From NCBI RefSeq assembly GCF_002001045.1, contig NZ_MUNR01000012.1:310001-374000 (forward strand): 64,000 bases of DNA, in the 5' to 3' direction. The position numbers and the translations under genes are program-made. Positions 58,251 through 64,000 of this stretch are shown piece after piece (position 1 is the stretch's first letter; the number at the start of each line of letters is the position of its first letter). The DNA comes from Rhodanobacter sp. C01. Lineage in GTDB: Bacteria > Pseudomonadota > Gammaproteobacteria > Xanthomonadales > Rhodanobacteraceae. Below the pieces are notes generated by a model. It was not told where the DNA came from, ran no database searches, and saw nothing but the letters and a program-made list of their open reading frames with translations.

Positions 58251-59288
58251 TCAATGCATCGCCGGCAATCCCAGTGCGTGTACCGCGTTCACCAGCCAGC
58301 GCAGCTGCACGCCATGGCGGCTGTCGTAATCGGCTCCGGAATATCCCCACCAGTCCCAGCATGCTTGCGGATTCAAGGGCGCGAAACTTGCGCGGGTCTG
58401 AGGATATAGCACGGCCACCTCATAGACATCGGCCCAGCGGTTGAAGCCGGCATCTTTCACGAACGCCTCGCCCACCGCGTCGGCGTTCTGCTTGCAACCG
58501 TGAAACGCGACTACCAGGCCGCACGGCTTGCCGGCTAGGCAAGCGGGCGGCAGATAGACATACCCGGTCTTGGCCAACAGCGCATCGACGCCGTCCGGGC
58601 GCAGTGCATCCTGGTCGAACGTGCGCAGCTCGCCAAGCGCCTGTGCAGCCGCATGCGCAGGCTTGCCGAACATCCGCGCGAAGATCTCGCCGGCCGCATC
58701 GAAGCCGCAGCGCCCCAGATACGGCGACACCGACTTGTCGCAGTCCTCGCCGATGGCGGCCACGGGCAGGTTGTGCGCGAACGCGCGCTGGCCATCGTCG
58801 TATACCTGCATGTCACTCAGGCCTGGCGTGCTGTCACGCAGCTGCTCGTAGAAGTGCGCCCCGGCCTCGGCCACCACCGGTGCCACCAGCGCATCGGCGC
58901 TGCCGTGCAACAGGTAGACATGGGCATGGGCGAGATCCTTCAAGGGTCCTGTCTCGCCGGCAGCCGCACGCTTCGTGGCGTTTGCCACCAATGCCCCGAC
59001 ATCCGGTGCAGGCACGCCTTTCATGCAGCTGCCAAGGGCAACGTCCAGCTTGCCACCAGCGCAACCGTATGGGCCACCAGCTACCAGCGCCGCATTCGGG
59101 AACAGCTCCGGATAGGCGAGCTGTGCCTGGGTTGCCATGTAAGCGCCAGACGAAAGTCCGACCACCGCGACCCGCGACGGATCAAGTTTCAGTTTCGGCA
59201 AGGTACCTGCCGGTTGGGCCGCGCAGGTACTCCCACTGCCGAGCAACAGCGACAAACCGCACAAGCGGATCCAGACTTTGAATGACAT
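58251..59288 (-). CDS. secreted PHB depolymerase-family esterase (2)
   Basis: A 345-residue paralogue of the enzyme at 53470-54501. Signal peptide 1-24 (LCGLSLLLGSGSTCAAQ). Lipase box GLSSG (VVGLSSGAYMATQAQLAYP). Shared segments: LVVAFHGCKQNADAVGEAFV, GFNRWADVYEVAVLYPQT and ACWDWWGYSGADY. Sequence differs enough from copy 1 to suggest an old duplication, perhaps with different chain-length preference. It is 90 bp downstream of the TonB-dependent receptor on the same strand, the interval carrying a 15-bp hairpin, so receptor and enzyme are probably one transcript. Confidence 0.9.
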   Translation of the reverse strand: MSFKVWIRLCGLSLLLGSGSTCAAQPAGTLPKLKLDPSRVAVVGLSSGAYMATQAQLAYPELFPNAALVAGGPYGCAGGKLDVALGSCMKGVPAPDVGALVANATKRAAAGETGPLKDLAHAHVYLLHGSADALVAPVVAEAGAHFYEQLRDSTPGLSDMQVYDDGQRAFAHNLPVAAIGEDCDKSVSPYLGRCGFDAAGEIFARMFGKPAHAAAQALGELRTFDQDALRPDGVDALLAKTGYVYLPPACLAGKPCGLVVAFHGCKQNADAVGEAFVKDAGFNRWADVYEVAVLYPQTRASFAPLNPQACWDWWGYSGADYDSRHGVQLRWLVNAVHALGLPAMH

Positions 59289-59314
59289 GGATGATCTCCG
59301 TGATTCGACAACTG

Positions 59315-59360
59315 CAACCGGTTCATGCGTAACCTATGGTGGCTGCGCATGAACCGGTTG
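59315..59360 (-). repeat. 15-bp inverted repeat between receptor and depolymerase genes
   Basis: Perfect arms CAACCGGTTCATGCG (59315-59329) and CGCATGAACCGGTTG (59346-59360) around a 16-base spacer, just past the receptor stop. No T-run; probably an mRNA processing or stability element, or a partial terminator. Confidence 0.6.
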
Positions 59361-59378
59361 TCATCCGAACATCTCGGC

Positions 59379-61610
59379 TCAGAACGTATAGCGTGCGGTC
59401 AGCGTCACCATCCGCGGCGCACCGTAGAAGCCGGTGACGATGCCAAGAGCAGCGATGTTGTAGCCGGTGGTGCGATACGACTTGTTGGCGAGGTTGGAGC
59501 CTTGCAGGCTCAGGGTCCATGGTTGGTTGATCTGCCAGATCAGGCCGGCATTCCACAACCCGTAGGCCGGCTGTTCGATCAGCGGCGACAGGGTCGTCTC
59601 CGGGAAGACGCTGGTCTGATAGGTGTAGTTGACGCGGCCGGTGATGCTGCCGCCATTGGACAATGGGAAGCTGCGCTCGAGGTTCAGCGCACCGGACCAC
59701 CTCGGTGCATTGGTGAAGCTCTGCGTGTCGGCGATGTTCACGCCACTGCTCATGAACTGCGTGTACTTGGTATGCAGGTAGGCGAAGTTGCCGCTGAAGG
59801 TCCAGTTCTCCGCCGGCTTCCAGGCAAACTCTTCCTCCAGTCCGTCGATATGGCCCTTGCCGGCGTTGGTGAAATCGCCGAAGAATCCCTGACTGCCGTT
59901 CGGCAGCGTGTACGAAGTGAACACCGACAGCTGGATGTTGGAATAGATGTTGTGGAACAGCGCCGTGTTCATCATCAGGCTGTCGTCGAAGAAGGTCATC
60001 TTGCTGCCCAGTTCGAACGACTGCACCTTCTCGTCCTGGATCGGGCGACACGACTCGGGAATCGCCGAGCAGTTCGCGCGGATGTTGTAGCCGCCGGAGT
60101 GGAAGCCTTCGCTGTAGCTGGCGTAGAGCTTGACCTGGTCGGTCGCGGAGTAGTCCAGCGACACCTTCGGCGAAACGTTGTGCGTCGTGTGCGCACCGGT
60201 GAAGTTGGCCAGTGTCGAGGTCGGATCGGTGAAGCTGGCGTTCGCGTAGCCATAGTTCTGGATCAGCGCGGTCTTCTTCTCGTCGGTCAGGCGCACGCCG
60301 ACATCCAGGCTCCAGACCGGGCTGATGTCCCAGGTGAAGTCGCCGTAACCGGCGTAGCTCTTGGTGCCGATGGTGCCGCCGGTGCTGCCGTACTGCGAGT
60401 AGCCCAGTGTGCTGTAAGGCGGCGAGCCGAGGAAGATGTTGCGGATCTGCCCGCTCGCGGTGCCGTTGAAGTAGTACAGGCCGAACACGCCGTGCACGGA
60501 ACCGCCGGAATCGTAATTGGCCTGGAATTCCTGGGTGAACTGGTGATCCTTGTAGACGGCCGCGACATCCGCGATCTGTTCCGGCAAGGTGTCGAAGTCG
60601 ATGTTGGTACCGGTCGACGAACCGCGCACGGCGGTGATCGATTTCAGTGACCAGTCCTGGCTGGCGATCCAGTTCATGGTGAGCGCGGCGCCATAGAGCT
60701 TAGTGTGGTTGACCTGTGCCATGCCGCTGCGCGTGTCGTAGTCACTCGACAGGGGCGCATAGCCCGGGTCGAACGAATTGGCGATGAGCATCTTGGCGCC
60801 GCGCGGATTGGAGTTGTCGCGCACGCCATCCACCGTCAACTGCGCGTTGAAGGTGTTCGACGGGAAGAAACCCAGCGTTGCGCGTGCGGCATTGGTGTTC
60901 TTGTTGCCGTTGCGGCTGCCGCTGAGCAGGTCGGTGCCGAAGCCGTCGTTGTGTTCGCTGGCATAGGCAATGCGTCCGCGCCACACGCCGTCGGCGCTGG
61001 CGCCGCCGACGCTGGCCTTGACGTCCTTTTCGCCGTGGGTGCCGATCGTCGTCTCCACTGCGCCCTCGGTCTTGGTCGGCAGCGGTGCCGACACGTACTT
61101 GATCGCGCCGCCAATGGTGTTCTTGCCGTACAGGCTGCCCTGCGGACCACGCAGCACCTCGATGCGACTGACATCGAACACATCGAGCATGGTGCCCTGC
61201 GGGCGCGCCATGTACACGTCGTCGAGATAGACGCCTACCGCCGGGTCAAAGCCCCAGGTCGGATCGGCCTGGCCGACACCGCGGATATAGGCGGTCAGCG
61301 TGGTGTTGGAGCCACGCGCGGCGTAGATCTGCAGCGAGGGCACCTTGCCCTGCAGGTCGGCGAGGTTCTGCACGTTCTGATTGAACAACGACTCCGCAGT
61401 GAAGGCGCTTACCGCGATCGGCACGTCCTGCAGGGTTTCCTCGCGCTTGCGTGCGGTCACCGTGACCTCCCCGAGCTGCTTGGCATTGGCCGGCTTGGCC
61501 TGGTCAACCGGAGCAGTGCTGGTGCTGCTTTGCTGCGCATGCAGCGGCGCACCAAACAGCAGGCCAGTCGTCGCCAGACCAATCGCCAGACTCAGATACG
61601 TGCGCTTCAT
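59379..61610 (-). CDS. TonB-dependent outer-membrane receptor
   Basis: A 743-residue outer-membrane transporter energised by TonB. Signal peptide 1-25 (LSLAIGLATTGLLFGAPLHAQ). The plug domain begins at LGEVTVTARKREETLQDVPIAVSAF and includes GTMLDVFDVSRIEVLRGPQGSLYGKNTIGGAI, the plug signature. A long 22-stranded barrel ends in an aromatic residue (TARYTF). No extra N-terminal signalling domain, so it is not a FecA-type transducer. Placed directly before a PHB depolymerase and divergent from a GntP-type permease, it probably imports 3-hydroxybutyrate oligomers; the ligand is inferred. The start at 61610 has AAAGGGGAAG upstream. Confidence 0.93.
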   Translation of the reverse strand: MKRTYLSLAIGLATTGLLFGAPLHAQQSSTSTAPVDQAKPANAKQLGEVTVTARKREETLQDVPIAVSAFTAESLFNQNVQNLADLQGKVPSLQIYAARGSNTTLTAYIRGVGQADPTWGFDPAVGVYLDDVYMARPQGTMLDVFDVSRIEVLRGPQGSLYGKNTIGGAIKYVSAPLPTKTEGAVETTIGTHGEKDVKASVGGASADGVWRGRIAYASEHNDGFGTDLLSGSRNGNKNTNAARATLGFFPSNTFNAQLTVDGVRDNSNPRGAKMLIANSFDPGYAPLSSDYDTRSGMAQVNHTKLYGAALTMNWIASQDWSLKSITAVRGSSTGTNIDFDTLPEQIADVAAVYKDHQFTQEFQANYDSGGSVHGVFGLYYFNGTASGQIRNIFLGSPPYSTLGYSQYGSTGGTIGTKSYAGYGDFTWDISPVWSLDVGVRLTDEKKTALIQNYGYANASFTDPTSTLANFTGAHTTHNVSPKVSLDYSATDQVKLYASYSEGFHSGGYNIRANCSAIPESCRPIQDEKVQSFELGSKMTFFDDSLMMNTALFHNIYSNIQLSVFTSYTLPNGSQGFFGDFTNAGKGHIDGLEEEFAWKPAENWTFSGNFAYLHTKYTQFMSSGVNIADTQSFTNAPRWSGALNLERSFPLSNGGSITGRVNYTYQTSVFPETTLSPLIEQPAYGLWNAGLIWQINQPWTLSLQGSNLANKSYRTTGYNIAALGIVTGFYGAPRMVTLTARYTF

Positions 61611-61726
61611 GACTTCCCCTTTCGACTTGGCGCATCCATCGCTGAAGGATGCGGGCAGTGACGCAGCCATCGACGATGGATGCTGATGCGATGAAAGAGT
61701 AGGCAGCCGGCACCGGCACGACACTT

Positions 61727-61738
61727 GTACCTTCGTAC
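61727..61738. promoter_or_regulatory. GTAC-CTTC-GTAC dyad between receptor and permease genes
   Basis: Symmetric GTAC half-sites spaced by four bases within a longer imperfect palindrome (CACTTGTACCTTCGTACAGTG). It is central in the 203-bp divergent region, 75 bp before the permease and 117 bp before the receptor. LuxR-type regulators of the CrbR/ErdR group are plausible binders; not proven. Confidence 0.5.
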
Positions 61739-61813
61739 AGTGCCCGCGCGGCTGGCACGCGCCGATACTCGGCCCTCGTCGATTCCGACGTTGTCTCCCG
61801 AGGATCCGCAAGG

Positions 61814-63211
61814 ATGGCTTTCCTGATCGTGCTGGCTGCGCTGTGTTTCCTGATGTTCGCGGCGTATCGCGGCTACAGCGTGATCCTGTTTGCACCTATC
61901 GCTGCGCTTGGGGCAGTGCTGCTGACCGAGCCGTCACTGGTCGCACCGATGTTCACCGGCCTGTTCATGGACAAGATGGTCGGCTTCCTCAAGCTGTACT
62001 TTCCAGTGTTCATGCTCGGCGCGGTGTTCGGCAAGCTGATCGAGCTGTCCGGTTTCTCGAAGGCGATCGTCGCCGCGACCATCGGCCTGGTCGGGCGTAG
62101 CCGCGCGATCCTGTCGATCGTGCTGGTGTGCGCATTGCTGACCTACGGCGGCGTGTCGCTGTTCGTGGTGGTGTTCGCGGTGTATCCATTTGCGGCCGAG
62201 CTGTTCCGTGCCAGCAACATCCCGAAGCGGCTGATCCCCGGCACCATCGCGCTGGGTGCGTTCACCTTCACCATGGATTCGCTGCCGGGTACGCCGCAGA
62301 TCCAGAACATCATCCCCACCGCGTTCTTCGGCACCAACGCATGGGCGGCACCGTGGCTGGGCACGATCGGTGCGGCATTCATCCTGATCGTGGGACTGGC
62401 CTATCTCGAATCGCGCCGGCGCAAGGCTGCCGCCGCGGGCGAAGGTTATGGTGACAACCTGCTCAACGAACCAGCGCCATTCGATTACGGCAAGCTCGCC
62501 CATCCACTGATCGCGCTGTTGCCGCTGGTGCTGGTCGGTATCTGCAACAAGCTGCTCACCGACCTGATCCCCCGTGTCTACGGCGAAACACAGTCGTTCC
62601 TGCCCAGCGTGGTCGGCGAGGCCAAACCGGTGGTTCAGGAAGTATCCAAAATCGCCGCGATCTGGGCGGTGGAAGGTGCCCTGCTGGTCGGCATCCTCTG
62701 CGTGCTGGCGTTTGCCTGGCGACCCGTGACGCGCCAGTTTGCCGACGGCAGCAAGGCGGCGGTCGGGGGAGCGCTGCTGGCCTCGATGAATACGGCCTCC
62801 GAATACGGTTTCGGCGCCGTGATCGCTGCCCTGCCGGGTTTCAAAGTGGTCGCCGATGCGCTGCACACGATCCCGAACCCGCTGCTGAACGAAGCGGTCA
62901 CCGTGACTGCGCTGGCCGGCATCACCGGCTCGGCCTCCGGCGGCATGGGCATCGCGCTGGCGGCGATGGCCGACACCTTCATCGCCAACGCACATGCGGC
63001 CGGCATTCCGCTGGCGGTGATGCACCGAGTTGCCGCGATGGCCTCCGGCGGCATGGACACCCTGCCGCACAACGGCGCCGTGATCACCCTGCTGGCGGTG
63101 ACCGGGCTGACCCACCGGCAGTCCTACAAGGACATCTTCGCGGTCACCGTGATCAAGACGCTGGCGGTGCTGGTGGTGATCGCCGCGTACTACCTTACCG
63201 GCGTGGTGTGA
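61814..63211 (+). CDS. GntP-family permease (probable 3-hydroxybutyrate uptake)
   Basis: A 465-residue inner-membrane carboxylate:H+ symporter with about 12 helices. GntP-like features: FLIVLAALCFLMFAAYRGYSVILFAPIAALG at the N-terminus, the internal SLPGTPQIQNIIPTAFFGTNAWAAP segment and the late GITGSASGGMGIALAAMADTF and SGGMDTLPHNGAVITLL motifs, the latter typical of the branch that includes D-beta-hydroxybutyrate permeases. Divergent from the receptor gene. Together with the depolymerases it suggests uptake of 3-hydroxybutyrate; gluconate or other hydroxy acids cannot be excluded. Confidence 0.9.
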   Translation: MAFLIVLAALCFLMFAAYRGYSVILFAPIAALGAVLLTEPSLVAPMFTGLFMDKMVGFLKLYFPVFMLGAVFGKLIELSGFSKAIVAATIGLVGRSRAILSIVLVCALLTYGGVSLFVVVFAVYPFAAELFRASNIPKRLIPGTIALGAFTFTMDSLPGTPQIQNIIPTAFFGTNAWAAPWLGTIGAAFILIVGLAYLESRRRKAAAAGEGYGDNLLNEPAPFDYGKLAHPLIALLPLVLVGICNKLLTDLIPRVYGETQSFLPSVVGEAKPVVQEVSKIAAIWAVEGALLVGILCVLAFAWRPVTRQFADGSKAAVGGALLASMNTASEYGFGAVIAALPGFKVVADALHTIPNPLLNEAVTVTALAGITGSASGGMGIALAAMADTFIANAHAAGIPLAVMHRVAAMASGGMDTLPHNGAVITLLAVTGLTHRQSYKDIFAVTVIKTLAVLVVIAAYYLTGVV

Positions 63212-63299
63212 TCAGGCGGCAAGATATTGGGATAGGCCGGGCAACGGCAGCTGGATGAACGGATAATCGAAATTGCGGGCAAGTTGTCACATAAGTCCG

Positions 63300-63305
63300 T
63301 ATAAT
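63300..63305 (+). promoter_or_regulatory. -10 box of the typA promoter
   Basis: Consensus TATAAT about 60 bp before the typA start. A TTGTCA lies only 10 bp upstream, too close for a standard -35, so the -35 is weak or differently placed. Confidence 0.45.
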
Positions 63306-63365
63306 TGGTCGATTAACCCTTCACGAATCCTGCGTGACGGCCTTCGCGCCGCCCGAGTCGATCCC

Positions 63366-64000
63366 ATGTCTATCGAAAAACTGCGCAATATCGCCATCGT
63401 CGCCCACGTCGATCACGGCAAGACCACTCTCGTCGATTGCCTGCTGAAGCAGTCCGGCACGCTCAGTGAGCGCACCGTGCTGGCCGAACGCGTGATGGAC
63501 TCGAACGACCAGGAAAAGGAACGCGGCATCACCATCCTGGCCAAGAACACGGCCATCACCTGGCAGGGCAACCGCATCAACATCGTCGACACGCCGGGAC
63601 ATGCGGACTTCGGTGGCGAGGTGGAGCGCGTGCTGTCGATGGTCGACACCGTGCTGATCCTGGTCGACGCGATGGACGGCCCGATGCCGCAGACGCGCTT
63701 CGTGACGCAGAAGGCGTTCGCGATGGGCTTCAGGCCGATCGTCGTCATCAACAAGGTCGACCGTCCGGGCTCCCGTCCGCAGTGGGTGGTTGACCAGGTG
63801 TGGGATCTGTTCGATCGCCTCGGCGCCACCTCCGAGCAGATGGACTTCCCGATCGTCTACGCTTCGGCGCTGAACGGTTACGCCAGCCTCGACGACAGTG
63901 TCCGCGAAGGCGACATGACCCCGCTGTACCAGGCCATCATGGAACACACGCCCAAGCCGGATGTGGATCCGGACGGCCCGTTCCAGATGCGCATCAGCCA
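63366..64000 (+). CDS. typA: GTPase TypA/BipA (partial, runs off the window)
   Basis: First 211 residues of the ribosome-associated translational GTPase TypA/BipA, involved in ribosome assembly and stress adaptation. G1 AHVDHGKT, the G2 region RGITI, G3 DTPGH, G4 NKVD and the G5-like YASALNG are all present. The beginning [20 protein letters not shown] is canonical. The frame is open to the last base; the remaining two thirds (about 400 residues) lie outside. Confidence 0.97.
   Translation, partial: MSIEKLRNIAIVAHVDHGKTTLVDCLLKQSGTLSERTVLAERVMDSNDQEKERGITILAKNTAITWQGNRINIVDTPGHADFGGEVERVLSMVDTVLILVDAMDGPMPQTRFVTQKAFAMGFRPIVVINKVDRPGSRPQWVVDQVWDLFDRLGATSEQMDFPIVYASALNGYASLDDSVREGDMTPLYQAIMEHTPKPDVDPDGPFQMRIS

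Noticed and set aside
61752-61768. TGGCACGC sequence as a sigma-54 promoter
   Set aside because: The required GC partner with TTGC at the correct distance is missing.
63284-63289. TTGTCA as -35 of typA
   Set aside because: Only 10 bp from TATAAT, far from the usual 16-18 bp spacing.

Overview
The window is GC-rich, densely packed bacterial chromosome. Its gene order (miaA-hfq-hflX-hflK-hflC-purA), the tdh/kbl pair, the S46 dipeptidyl-peptidase, the acnD-prpF form of the methylcitrate cycle and scattered inverted REP-type repeats (GGAGCGGCTTCAGCCGCGAT type) fit a gammaproteobacterium of the Xanthomonadales, most likely Rhodanobacteraceae (Rhodanobacter/Dyella-like). The genus is inferred; no rRNA is present. 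No tRNA, IS element, prophage or CRISPR array was seen.

Layout. 0.1-6.7 kb: a PAS-GGDEF diguanylate cyclase, secreted Sel1-like, phospholipase-D-like and alpha/beta-hydrolase proteins, and a Pit phosphate transporter. 6.86-9.13 kb: a compact, less GC-rich two-gene module, a MazG-type pyrophosphohydrolase plus a PD-(D/E)xK nuclease/DUF2075 NTPase fusion; a defence role is plausible but unproven. 9.2-15.5 kb: core cluster purA-hflC-hflK-hflX-hfq-miaA. 15.6-20.9 kb: a His/Gly-rich secreted protein, an S46 peptidase and a six-hairpin glycosidase. The last two share a near-duplicate promoter with a TCGCA-N6-TGCGA operator-like dyad. 21.0-29.3 kb: tdh, a giant DUF748 protein, kbl, a pseudouridine synthase and an OmpA-family porin.

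29.6-44.0 kb: the methylcitrate (propionate) pathway on the minus strand, prpB-prpC and acnD-prpF-prpD. The two halves are separated by about 6.7 kb. That interval holds a TerC-family transporter under a yybP-ykoY manganese riboswitch, a beta-class glutathione S-transferase, and a five-gene minus-strand operon resembling a divergent Fap functional-amyloid system: a Gly/Ser/Ala-rich secreted subunit, a small secreted protein, a C39-type cysteine peptidase, another secreted protein, and a coiled-coil/beta-barrel outer-membrane protein. This operon is the strongest candidate for an undescribed system.

44.2-50.6 kb: ahpC-ahpF (ahpF reads through its own terminator), mdh, a class I aminotransferase, a GlsB-like membrane protein, a YidB-like protein and a cyclophilin. 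50.7-63.2 kb: an apparent polyhydroxybutyrate-scavenging locus. It has a lipoprotein 3-hydroxybutyrate-oligomer hydrolase, two secreted PHB depolymerases, a TonB-dependent receptor, a GntP-type permease, and a CrbS/MxtR-like hybrid kinase with a LuxR-type regulator. A GTAC-CTTC-GTAC dyad lies between the divergent receptor and permease genes, and a degenerate copy lies between the divergent hydrolase and regulator genes. The window ends inside typA/bipA.
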